A stretch of 64,000 nt of DNA. Source: CAITYL01 sp041651315. Its GTDB lineage: Bacteria > Verrucomicrobiota > Lentisphaeria > Oligosphaerales > CAITYL01. Positions 18,970 through 26,901 of the stretch are shown in pieces (positions within the stretch are counted from its first letter, which is position 1; each line of letters begins with the position of its first letter). Made by a program: the position numbers and the translations under genes. Location: the NCBI GenBank assembly GCA_041651315.1, contig JBAZJM010000002.1, forward strand, positions 11,984-75,983, given 5' to 3'. The notes below the pieces were generated by a model, which ran no database searches, had not been told where the DNA came from, and saw only the letters and a program-made list of their open reading frames with translations.

Positions 18970-19861
18970 TCAATGCCTCCTCAGATAGACGAACAATCTC
19001 AGCTTCTAACATCAATCCAGCAGAAGAATTCCCGACTTTGTGTAATAAGTCTGCATTACACAAAGTATCAAGACTTTTCAGTAGAGAGTCTTGACTCCAT
19101 AAACCAACCTTAGGTTCCACCATCTTTCGATAAACAAAAGGATGAACCCCGATCTTTTCTGCTATTTCTTGTCCCGATAGTCCGGATGAGCGAAGACGCT
19201 CGATTAGCAGCATCTGAATAATATGACGCTGTAAAAAAGCGATTACCCATCCCGTTTCGTCGTTGTTTTCTTGAAGTTTGTCCAGAAAAGCAAAAGCTTT
19301 GACCGGACGTCCTTCGCAAACAGCGTCTAACACTTCTTTCGGGGTTAACTCGGCAGAAAAGCATAGAACGGCCTTAACATCTTCCGGGGTTACGACCCCG
19401 GAAGGAACTAAAACCGATATTTTCCGTATTTCCGAAAATATCTTCCGCAGGCTTTTTCTGCTGTTCACAAAAAGTCCGACGGCTACACGCGCTAAATCGA
19501 TATTGAAATTTTCGCCTTCCTTTATAATCCAACCGAGATATTCATTCTTATCATCAAATGATTTGAGCTTCGGAAAATCATATGATTTACGACAAGAAGC
19601 GTGGGAAAGTTTCTTTTTTGATACTACGATAACATCATCGTCAAATGATGAGAGAAGAGGAACATCATCAGCCCCCCATAGGATGAAAACACGAGAAAGA
19701 TTATCTTTAGGAATCGTTGAAGATTCTTGAAGATAATTCGATAATTGACTAGGAAGTTTGAACTGATAAACAGTCTTGGCAAGACTAGAAGCTGCTTCTT
19801 GAAACGCTGCCCGTTCAACAAGAAACTCTTCCTCACCGCTAATTAGAGTAAGTTTTGCCAC
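18947..19861 (-). CDS. holA: DNA polymerase III delta subunit (HolA-like)
   Basis: 304 residues. The N-terminus LTLISGEEEFLVERAAFQEA fits the delta family (SGEexFLve). The C-terminal helical domain has HPFVYRKMVEPKVGLWSQDSL ... LDTLCNADLLHKVGNSSAG, typical of HolA. No P-loop, as expected. Delta opens the clamp within the clamp loader. The next gene upstream encodes delta', so both stator and wrench are adjacent, and DnaX is elsewhere in the window. Confidence 0.78.
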   Translation of the reverse strand: MAKLTLISGEEEFLVERAAFQEAASSLAKTVYQFKLPSQLSNYLQESSTIPKDNLSRVFILWGADDVPLLSSFDDDVIVVSKKKLSHASCRKSYDFPKLKSFDDKNEYLGWIIKEGENFNIDLARVAVGLFVNSRKSLRKIFSEIRKISVLVPSGVVTPEDVKAVLCFSAELTPKEVLDAVCEGRPVKAFAFLDKLQENNDETGWVIAFLQRHIIQMLLIERLRSSGLSGQEIAEKIGVHPFVYRKMVEPKVGLWSQDSLLKSLDTLCNADLLHKVGNSSAGLMLEAEIVRLSEEALNDKRGRS

Positions 19862-19883
19862 GGGAGATTAATATACAATAAAA

Positions 19884-20666
19884 TCAGTCGCAAAAACATG
19901 CCCTATGCCAATGAATCTCCACATTGGCTGAAGGAACTTTAATTATATCAGCACAAAATTGTAAAAAACGACGACTACGAGATCTATTTAACAATTTCGA
20001 TTCAATAACAGCAGATCTACACACAATAGAGATAGCATCTCTTTCTTTTGATCGACCAGATTTAATTTTCTTCACAGCTTCCGGAATGAAAATTGATTTA
20101 TCGCCAGAAAGAATTTTGAGTACGCTGTGTCGTAATTCTTGAAAAGGGCCAGACATTATTGTTTGATAAAGACCTGGACGACCATCACATAAAGCTACGA
20201 GTGCTGGCTCAGTAACGAATTCAAGACAATTTGAAATTTCTTCATCAGATAAACAATTCCACCTAATAATATGAACGAATCGTGATAAGAGAGGCGGAAC
20301 AAGTAAGCCACGATCTGAAACAATAAATATGACTAAACATCCGTCAGGAGTTTCTTCACAAAGTTTCAACCATGCATCTTGAGCTGGTTCGCTTAATCGA
20401 TCAGCTTCATCAACTACAATAGCTCTGAATGAACCGAGAACAGGATGTGAATCACAAAAGTCTCGAGCTTCTCTAGCTCCTTCAGGACCAGTATCAGCTA
20501 CATGTAAATCTTCAGGACCAAGAAAATCTTCCAAAAACGAACAGATGAATGTCTTTTTTCCGATATAGTCAGGTCCCTCAAGAAGAAGATTTCTCGGCGG
20601 ATTCGGGGACTTCAGGAGTGTCTCTATCTCCCGCTGTGAGTTCTCGTTTCCTGAAATCTTCGGCAT
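19884..20666 (-). CDS. holB: DNA polymerase III delta' subunit (HolB-like)
   Basis: 260 residues of AAA+ clamp-loader type. A degenerate P-loop EGPDYIGKKTF, the Walker B-like VVDEADRLSEPAQDAWLKLCEETP, and SRFVHIIRW at the sensor/Arg-finger region (SRF in place of SRC) match HolB. It lacks the DnaX zinc module. It completes the clamp loader with DnaX and delta. Its 5' end overlaps the 3' end of a zinc-ribbon gene by 89 nt, which is long; the true start could be later, but the N-terminal KISGNENSQREIETLL fits HolB. Confidence 0.8.
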   Translation of the reverse strand: MPKISGNENSQREIETLLKSPNPPRNLLLEGPDYIGKKTFICSFLEDFLGPEDLHVADTGPEGAREARDFCDSHPVLGSFRAIVVDEADRLSEPAQDAWLKLCEETPDGCLVIFIVSDRGLLVPPLLSRFVHIIRWNCLSDEEISNCLEFVTEPALVALCDGRPGLYQTIMSGPFQELRHSVLKILSGDKSIFIPEAVKKIKSGRSKERDAISIVCRSAVIESKLLNRSRSRRFLQFCADIIKVPSANVEIHWHRACFCD

Positions 20667-20796
20667 TTGCTCTTCCTACTTCGATCAACTCTATTTTAAT
20701 TTCATACAATCGAAGACACAAAGGGCAAGCGGCCGTATTATAGCGACCAAGAAGAACTAAACCAGACGATGGACAGTTTTGGCAAAAGAAGATCAA
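20578..20796 (-). CDS. Small zinc-ribbon-like protein
   Basis: 72 residues. Two CxxC pairs (FCQNCPSSG and AACPLCLRLYEI) form a likely zinc ribbon, followed by a polar tail that overlaps the start of the delta' gene. It overlaps the upstream zinc-ribbon gene by 4 nt (ATGA type), suggesting coupled translation. Role unknown. Confidence 0.55.
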   Translation of the reverse strand: MIFFCQNCPSSGLVLLGRYNTAACPLCLRLYEIKIELIEVGRANAEDFRKRELTAGDRDTPEVPESAEKSSS

Positions 20797-20993
20797 TAGT
20801 TAAATGCTCCTCCAACCGGAACAACCCAAACATGTCCACACTTAGTGCATTTAAACATTGGAGCAGAAGAGCCATCTTGTGACATCTTCTCAGCTCTCTT
20901 ACCATCACACTTCTGACCCTCTGTTCTTGGATCAGAACCACGGGTACAGCGCATAAAAACAACCGGATTGGATTTTTCTTCAATATTTGACAA
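20793..20993 (-). CDS. Small zinc-ribbon protein
   Basis: 66 residues. The C-terminal FKCTKCGHVWVVPVGG is a typical zinc-ribbon half; an earlier RCTRGSDPRTEGQKC provides the other cysteines. A strong ribosome site (AAGGAGAAAAA) precedes the ATG at 20993. Likely DNA- or protein-binding. Confidence 0.65.
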   Translation of the reverse strand: MSNIEEKSNPVVFMRCTRGSDPRTEGQKCDGKRAEKMSQDGSSAPMFKCTKCGHVWVVPVGGAFNY

Positions 20994-21003
20994 GTTTTTC
21001 TCC

Positions 21004-21348
21004 TTACGGAGAAAACTCTACTATCAACAAAGCTCGAATACGATCAAGAATAATATTTATAGGTTCAGTTGGGAATAAATCTAAGTTTACTTTAGATACA
21101 ACTGATTTACAACGATCAAAATCTGATTTCAAAAGAGTCCATGATTCTCCAAGTATATTCGGATTTTGAGCTTTAACAACTTCCGGAGAATCTGCTGAAC
21201 TAAAAACACTAACTGTTAATTTATTTTGTTTCAAACGATAAACAAGCATTGGATATGAAGTAGTGACATGCTCTATCGTTGCAGCACGAAAAAGACGGTT
21301 TATCTTTTCGCCAGTAAATGAATCACTAAGACTTCCATCCAAAGCCAT
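21004..21348 (-). CDS. Unknown protein, 114 aa
   Basis: Chosen start ATG 21348 lies one base after the stop of the sigma-like gene (TGACATG), giving MALDGSLSDSFTGEKINRLF. A start at 21474 would overlap that gene by 125 nt. No recognised domain; alternating hydrophobic pattern (PMLVYRLKQNKLTVSVFSS) suggests a mixed alpha/beta fold. Confidence 0.6.
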   Translation of the reverse strand: MALDGSLSDSFTGEKINRLFRAATIEHVTTSYPMLVYRLKQNKLTVSVFSSADSPEVVKAQNPNILGESWTLLKSDFDRCKSVVSKVNLDLFPTEPINIILDRIRALLIVEFSP

Positions 21349-21349
21349 G

Positions 21350-22558
21350 TCATGCCCATGGGCAAAAACGGATTGAAGCAACAGAGAAAGCTGCTCTCGA
21401 GATTGAGAAAGCTTGTTGAGTTTGAGCCCCTGGAGCTTCACTCTTCTTTCGTCGACCGGCACCGGCACCAGCATCAGGTTTGATAGCGTCTACATCAACA
21501 CCCTGACTCTGAAGTTTCTTCGTTAGACGACTCAAATCGTCTTGTTCTTTCGGGCCAAGTCCGTCTTTCGATTCTGCCTTCGCCTTATAGCGAGCGACCT
21601 TTCGCTCATCGATACCACGCTGATAATCTTCTTTACCCTGTAGCTTCTCGCGTTCCTTTTTACGAACAGCAGAAGGATCTACATCAGCAAAGAATGTTTC
21701 TTTCAAGACGCCATAATCACCAGGCGTCATATAATTCTCAATGAAGACCCAGATCTTATCTAGAAGCTTCTTACGAAGATCACCGACAAAACCTGACCAG
21801 CGTTTCTTATTCTTCTCATACATCTCGGGATTCTTCTCTTGAAGAGCCGAGGCCTGACCCATATTTTCCTTCACATCAGAACCAAAAGTGCCGATGTCAT
21901 CATCAAAAATTAACTCGAATAAACTAAGCTCTTCCGGAGTTAAAGACTTCTTTAACTCGGGGATATATTCATCGATAACGTCATAAAATTCACGAATTGC
22001 AGAATGATCATCAAGAGCCTTACCCAACGCAGTGTCATCAGGCGTCGGCATTCTGCCTTCGCCTTCACCCATCCCACCAGCATCATCACGTTTTCCGAAA
22101 GCTTGATCGATCGTTTTTTCCTGCTTCGTCTTCTTCATTTTCTGCATCGATCCGCTCATAGCGGTCGTACGCAAATTGCTATACATTGCTGAAAGAGCAT
22201 CTTCCCACTTATCCCAATCCTTGGCAAAATCCCACGGTTTGCCAGTTTTACGTTGGATTGGTTCACCACTTTCATCTCTCTGAACAACACCAGCATCATC
22301 GGTTTCATATCTTGAACCGGTAGTGATGTAGGTCAAGAAATCCTGCACAGCATCCATCGCAGCACTTTCATTATTTTGAAGTTGCTTACGAGCAATGGCC
22401 ATCAATTTATGACCAATGGTAGCTGGACTAATATCAACACTCTGATCAGGGAACTGCTTCTTCAGAATATTAATAATGGCTTTCCCAAAACCAGTTTCGA
22501 TATCCGCATATAAGCGGAACATAGCCAATATTAGTCTGGTAGATGCTGCAAGGCGCAT
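21350..22558 (-). CDS. Sigma-region-2-like helical protein, 402 aa
   Basis: Highly charged, helical. AAMDAVQDFLTYITTGS resembles the region-2.2 signature of sigma-70 factors (EDAVQDvFl), and REFYDVIDEYIPELKKSLTPEELSLFELIFDDDIG ... QASALQEKNPEMYEKNKKRWSGFVGDLRKKLL resembles a segment I associate with sigma-like proteins of large phages (from memory). The C-terminal third is low-complexity and basic. A structural role is the alternative. It neighbours the clearer sigma-like gene at 22855-24414. No good ribosome site for ATG 22558; ATG 22522 is possible. Confidence 0.45.
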   Translation of the reverse strand: MRLAASTRLILAMFRLYADIETGFGKAIINILKKQFPDQSVDISPATIGHKLMAIARKQLQNNESAAMDAVQDFLTYITTGSRYETDDAGVVQRDESGEPIQRKTGKPWDFAKDWDKWEDALSAMYSNLRTTAMSGSMQKMKKTKQEKTIDQAFGKRDDAGGMGEGEGRMPTPDDTALGKALDDHSAIREFYDVIDEYIPELKKSLTPEELSLFELIFDDDIGTFGSDVKENMGQASALQEKNPEMYEKNKKRWSGFVGDLRKKLLDKIWVFIENYMTPGDYGVLKETFFADVDPSAVRKKEREKLQGKEDYQRGIDERKVARYKAKAESKDGLGPKEQDDLSRLTKKLQSQGVDVDAIKPDAGAGAGRRKKSEAPGAQTQQAFSISRAAFSVASIRFCPWA

Positions 22559-22606
22559 GCAACTAATTCAGACTAAAGGGCTAGTTTTAGGACCGATCTA
22601 AATCAA

Positions 22607-22855
22607 CTAATCAGACAATTGGCCGGTTTTATCATTAGGGAAAGTCATCAGTACCGGCCCATTGCAAGTGAGACAACAATCACCGACAACTTCACTTTTG
22701 ACAACGGAGTTGTTAACGTGACCTTCAGCACATCGAAATTTAGGTCCCGGATTTTCATACCAAGAATCGGGGATCCCCATAAATATAGGTTCCCCATTTT
22801 CTTCATATTTTAAACGAAGAACGAAGATTCTTTTTCGAAGTTCTTCGAATTCCAC
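22607..22855 (-). CDS. Small Cys-containing protein
   Basis: 82 residues. FRCAEGHVNNSVVKSEVVGDCCLTCNGPV has a zinc-finger-like spacing (C-x3-H ... CC-x2-C). It overlaps the stop of the sigma-like gene by one base, indicating coupled translation. Possibly a regulator of the sigma-like protein by context only. Confidence 0.6.
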   Translation of the reverse strand: MEFEELRKRIFVLRLKYEENGEPIFMGIPDSWYENPGPKFRCAEGHVNNSVVKSEVVGDCCLTCNGPVLMTFPNDKTGQLSD

Positions 22856-24414
22856 TATTGACGAGCCCGGGCATCACGCGATACAGCCGCAGTAATTTTT
22901 TCACGAGGATAGTCAAAATGAGCTGCCATGTCGTCTTCAGTCATCCCATCACGAGCTAAAGAACCGAAAAGCTCATTCCTCGCTTTCACAGGATCACCGA
23001 ATCGATCATCACCAAGAACCTGATCCTCAGTGCAGCCATATCGTTCACAAACTTCATGAAGAACTCTGTCAGCATGCGCTTCACCAACTCGCGCACTCTT
23101 CAGTTTTCTTAAACCTGACAAGTGCAGTTTATGAACTTTAGTGACAGGGATATTAACTTGCCGAGAATAATCACGAGCAGCCTGTCCTAAAATATCGAGT
23201 GCTTCAATCGCGGCGAGTTCATCAGAAGTGATAGTGGACTGTTTGAGTAAAACAGTTATATCAGTCTGATTTTCAACTTCAGTAAATTTTTCAATCGCAG
23301 CATGATCTGCAATAATTCTAGGTGATCCATCTTCAGAATCAGCGTCGAACGCTAAAGATTCCATATCCCCAAATTCTGGAGAAAGACCATTATTGCAACT
23401 CACACGCGATATATCATCAGTACGTCCAAGAGACTTGAACTCATTACTGACTTCATTCGTTATGAGAATCGAAGCGTACTTCAAAAGACCAGCATCGATA
23501 GGCTGCGGTTGCGTCTGCGCATTCAGCACAGGTCTCATGATAGTCCTCGGCGTTCTGGCTATCATATTATAACCGCGCCAACGACGAAGAAAATTCCGCT
23601 CATGTCGTTGACCATCTTTATCGATGAAAATGCTGACGAGCTGTGAATCATTCCAACGCATCTTCTGAATATGCGGAATCAACTCTGGATCCGTCCACGA
23701 TTTAAACGTGGTCATATCAAGAGTTATCCCTTTCAACCGAAGAAGTGAAAGTCCGCGATGACATTCAGGGCATTCTTTCGGATCCATGCCAGAACGTCGT
23801 TTACGTGGACAACCTTGGTGTTCCGTGAGTTCCGCCGGCAAAAGGAATCCTTGCCGCCATAAAGCTTGAAGCTTCGTGTAATCGCCTGCCGGATATGCTA
23901 AAAGCGATAAAACTCTGTCACTGTCGATCGTGTGATTTTGGACAGAGTAGAAGAAACGACCGTGATCAAACTTAGCATAACGAAGCAGATCATCGATTCG
24001 CCAAAGCGAATGCGCCCAAGACCGTTTATTTTCCCTCCCATTCGGAAGAACTGCCGGACCTAGGCGTTTTTGAACCATTTTGCCGTTCTTGTCTGCAACA
24101 AGAATCGGTTTCCCATCGACATCGAACAGAGGAGATGCGATATATGCTAGGGAACCAGGGTTCAAACCTAGCATATATTCAGCTTCAGAACGATCAATAA
24201 GATCGTCCTTCAGATGCTTAAAGAACCACCTGGCTGTGAATTCCTTCTGAAGGAGGCGAACAAAGACTCTTTGAGCTGCGTCTGGCCCTCGCTCATTCTT
24301 ACCAAAATGAAACTCTTTATTCACTCTAGCCCGAACCCACTTATACCATTGTTCAATGAACGAATTGTCCGTGGGAATTGAGACAGGCTTATACCCCTCA
24401 ACAAACTCTGACAT
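22855..24414 (-). CDS. Sigma-70-like factor with a DnaA domain IV-like C-terminus
   Basis: 519 residues. Near residue 50, GPDAAQRVFVRLLQKEF matches sigma region 2. Around 400-450, TSDELAAIEALDILGQAARDYSRQVNIPVTKVHKLHLSGLRKLKSA looks like region 4. The last ~75 residues (VLHEVCERYGCTEDQVLG ... KARNELFGSLARDGMTEDDMAAHFDYPREKITAAV) follow the pattern of the DnaA C-terminal DNA-binding domain. A middle insert has CPRKRRSGMDPKECPECHRG, a possible zinc site. Strong ribosome site GGAGGAGGTACAG before ATG 24414. Probably directs RNA polymerase to phage promoters. Confidence 0.55.
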   Translation of the reverse strand: MSEFVEGYKPVSIPTDNSFIEQWYKWVRARVNKEFHFGKNERGPDAAQRVFVRLLQKEFTARWFFKHLKDDLIDRSEAEYMLGLNPGSLAYIASPLFDVDGKPILVADKNGKMVQKRLGPAVLPNGRENKRSWAHSLWRIDDLLRYAKFDHGRFFYSVQNHTIDSDRVLSLLAYPAGDYTKLQALWRQGFLLPAELTEHQGCPRKRRSGMDPKECPECHRGLSLLRLKGITLDMTTFKSWTDPELIPHIQKMRWNDSQLVSIFIDKDGQRHERNFLRRWRGYNMIARTPRTIMRPVLNAQTQPQPIDAGLLKYASILITNEVSNEFKSLGRTDDISRVSCNNGLSPEFGDMESLAFDADSEDGSPRIIADHAAIEKFTEVENQTDITVLLKQSTITSDELAAIEALDILGQAARDYSRQVNIPVTKVHKLHLSGLRKLKSARVGEAHADRVLHEVCERYGCTEDQVLGDDRFGDPVKARNELFGSLARDGMTEDDMAAHFDYPREKITAAVSRDARARQ

Positions 24415-24522
24415 TCTGTACCTCCTCCTTGCGCCAGATCACACCAGCGACTACGGAGAATGATCTCTGATCTACAACAGACCAGAGCGACAGAATTTAT
24501 CACAGTTTAAAAGGCTACACAA

Positions 24523-25419
24523 TTATCCAAAGAATGGAAAAAGCATTTCGATTTCAGACACCTCATAGACAGTAGGCTGAACAGTCGATGGGTGAAGAAG
24601 TTCGAGGACTTCCTTATCCTTCAGAGGCGGACGACGCTTTGCAAGCCATTGTTGAGCAGAGGATACTCTCGCCTTCGAAGCATCACGACCCTTAGTACAG
24701 GATCCATCACCAGATGCATAGAGGGCAAGTCTCTCTGTTATCGGGAGCTTCGAACAGGTATTAAAAGACATTCTAGCAATCCGAATAGCTGCCCGTACAC
24801 AATTGTTTCGGTCAGATATTAGATCCTCACCACCCCATCCGATGGTCTTAGACTTATCGGTTATGAATTTAAGACCATCCCCAGTAACTACGACACGACG
24901 AGTGGTTTTTCCATCAGCTTCAGGTTTACCCATCCGAATCTGTGCGATGCACCAAGATTCACCGGAATCACCTCGAGCTGCCGGACCTATACCTTCGTCC
25001 ACATCTTTACGGAAATAACTCTCATGCATTGCAACTGCAGCTATGAGTGCAGCGGTCATGGCTCGACCATATTGACCGCCAAAAATTGGTTTTTCCGTCG
25101 GATCGTAAGCGACTGAAAGAATATCGTCCGCAATAGACTCATATCGAGTCTTTCCTTCTTCAGGAGTCTCTTTCGCGTCTTTGTAGTAGGTGACTCCCGC
25201 AGGAGACCACACTAACATTCTGTCAACCATCCATTGATGAAGGGATGTTACACGAAAAGAGGGGAGGGTTGATTCATAGGATGTATCGGGGACGGATGAG
25301 GAATTTGAAACTATATCAGAAGTTGGCTCCGGAGTTGACGCATTTACACGGACTGAAATAAAGAAAACAGTCAGAAGTAAAAGGACTTGCTTGAGGCTGT
25401 TTTTCATCATATAGGACAC
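24523..25419 (-). CDS. Secreted lytic-transglycosylase-like lysozyme
   Basis: 298 residues with an N-terminal signal peptide (LLLLTVFFISVRVNA, cleavage likely after residue 27). The domain around AALIAAVAMHESYF (candidate catalytic Glu at about 133), then DSGESWCIAQIR and ERLALYASGDGSC, fits the lysozyme/transglycosylase fold (SLT-like). Exported by the host Sec system, it could degrade peptidoglycan for lysis, in the style of a SAR or secreted endolysin. GTG 25419 or ATG 25410/25407 are possible starts; AGG lies 6-9 nt before the latter. Confidence 0.7.
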   Translation of the reverse strand: MSYMMKNSLKQVLLLLTVFFISVRVNASTPEPTSDIVSNSSSVPDTSYESTLPSFRVTSLHQWMVDRMLVWSPAGVTYYKDAKETPEEGKTRYESIADDILSVAYDPTEKPIFGGQYGRAMTAALIAAVAMHESYFRKDVDEGIGPAARGDSGESWCIAQIRMGKPEADGKTTRRVVVTGDGLKFITDKSKTIGWGGEDLISDRNNCVRAAIRIARMSFNTCSKLPITERLALYASGDGSCTKGRDASKARVSSAQQWLAKRRPPLKDKEVLELLHPSTVQPTVYEVSEIEMLFPFFG

Positions 25420-25425
25420 CTGAAT

Positions 25426-25704
25426 TCAAAGTTTACGCTCCGGAGTGAGTTCAATATACTGAGTCAACCCCAGTTTTTGATCACGGGTCGCAAACGTCAA
25501 TTTAACTTTTGAGACTAAATAAGCCCCATTGACTTCTCGAACTTTCTTTGGATGTTTAGGATTTTTCAAAGAAAGTTCAAAGTTGATAACCCTCCCTTCA
25601 TCGAGTAGAGGCAGTAAACCAGCTGCATACTCGACATGGATAGGTAAATCAGTGAATATAAAATATGATCTAACCAGTTGACTCTCCTTTTCAAGGCCGT
25701 ACAT
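25426..25704 (-). CDS. Unknown small protein, 92 aa
   Basis: Not recognised. Beta-rich pattern (SYFIFTDLPIHVEYAAGLLPLL ... VNGAYLVSKVKLTFATR). It is the first gene of the leftward set, only 6 nt upstream of the secreted lysozyme gene, so the two are likely co-transcribed. GTAAATT repeats lie upstream in the strand-switch region. Confidence 0.6.
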   Translation of the reverse strand: MYGLEKESQLVRSYFIFTDLPIHVEYAAGLLPLLDEGRVINFELSLKNPKHPKKVREVNGAYLVSKVKLTFATRDQKLGLTQYIELTPERKL

Positions 25705-26135
25705 TTACTAAACCAACCGTATCTAATTTACAATCAAATTTACTATTCTTACATTCACTTTTAACTTATCTACTGTCTTCTTCCTTGTTTTAACTAGTTG
25801 TTTCTTTGAAACAGTAACACTTCTTCTTCGAAGAATTGTAAAAGCATGAAATAAAACGAAAAGAAAAGAGAAGAAAAGATCTTAGAGGTGTAAAAGTCAA
25901 AAGAGTGACTAGTTTGCTCTAAGCAGTTAGATCGAATATGTCGGATTCGAAAAAACCTCTCCTCTTTTTGATCTCCAGGGTTATTCCCTCCGTCACAAGA
26001 CCCGGGTTTGAAGGGTGGAAAAGCCGAATCTAACCGATCAAACCCAGTAGGAACTACGTACCATTACTAGTTCCACGGTTCACTCCATGCAGGGATCACG
26101 TTACACTGGGAACTAGTTGAATTAGAAAGATAAAA
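25705..26135. other. Gene-free strand-switch region
   Basis: 431 bp between leftward and rightward genes with no convincing ORF. It contains the perfect palindrome TTCTTCGAAGAA, an 8-bp inverted repeat GGGTTTGA/TCAAACCC, a hairpin GGAACTA-N11-TAGTTCC with the same sequence echoed downstream (GGGAACTAGTT), and repeated GTAAATT motifs on the minus strand. It probably holds divergent promoters; an origin or structured RNA is possible. Confidence 0.6.
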
Positions 26136-26882
26136 ATGAATCGGACGGCCGGAAAAAAGAAAAAATCTTTGAAGAAGAAGCCTCTAGATAAGGAGAGACT
26201 CTTGGATGAATGCACCCAAAGAGTGGCCTCTTCGAAAGAAAGGGAGACCTTCCGGAAGTTTTTGGATGAGTTGATTAAGAACAATGCACTCCCGGCTGAA
26301 CTACTTCGGGAAATACCAAGAAAACCAGAAGAGATAGGAAAAACTCGATTCGACCAGCTTTATGACACCTGCATGGCTTTGGTTTTTCCGAGTTATAGGC
26401 CTGAGACTCTGAGTAAACTTCTGGCCTCTGAAAATCTAGAGAGCCTTGAAAATATAAAGATTTGGAGGGTTATGTTCCCTCCTAAGTTCAAATTATCTCA
26501 TATACTTTTGAGGGCCTCTTCGTTTCAAGAAGCCTACGCTCTTGCATGTGATTATGCCTGTCGAGTTTCCTTAAAAGCCGATGGGAAAATACCGACCGAT
26601 TTAACGGTCAGAGTTCAGTTCGTAAGTGAGAGAGCAGTTCGTAGGTCACTCGATATGAGATGGGCGAATCGAGTGAAAAAACGAAAAGAGCTTCAGTTAG
26701 TGGGAAGAGAGTATTCAGCCAAAGAGATTAATGGGGCCCGTCTTGCAGCCCTTGGTGAGCCTGGCACAGATAAACACAGCTTATTCAAATATGCTGAGAT
26801 AAGGGACCTCAGAAAAATAAGAAAATTCGCCGGGAAGACAAGACAGTCAGCCGTTGAAACTGAGGTATTTCGTTCAAAATGA
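26136..26882 (+). CDS. Unknown basic protein, 248 aa
   Basis: Lys/Arg-rich N-terminus (GKKKKSLKKKPLDKERLL) and basic C-terminal half suggest nucleic-acid binding. The first half is helical. No catalytic motif recognised. It is the first gene of the rightward transcript and ends 19 nt before the PurZ-like start, so the two are probably co-transcribed. Confidence 0.65.
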   Translation: MNRTAGKKKKSLKKKPLDKERLLDECTQRVASSKERETFRKFLDELIKNNALPAELLREIPRKPEEIGKTRFDQLYDTCMALVFPSYRPETLSKLLASENLESLENIKIWRVMFPPKFKLSHILLRASSFQEAYALACDYACRVSLKADGKIPTDLTVRVQFVSERAVRRSLDMRWANRVKKRKELQLVGREYSAKEINGARLAALGEPGTDKHSLFKYAEIRDLRKIRKFAGKTRQSAVETEVFRSK

Positions 26883-26901
26883 TGCGTTTGTATTATTGGT
26901 C

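Noticed and set aside
21004..21474. Longer version of the 114-aa gene
   Set aside because: The extra N-terminus overlaps the sigma-like gene by 125 nt; ATG 21348 fits the stop-start junction better.
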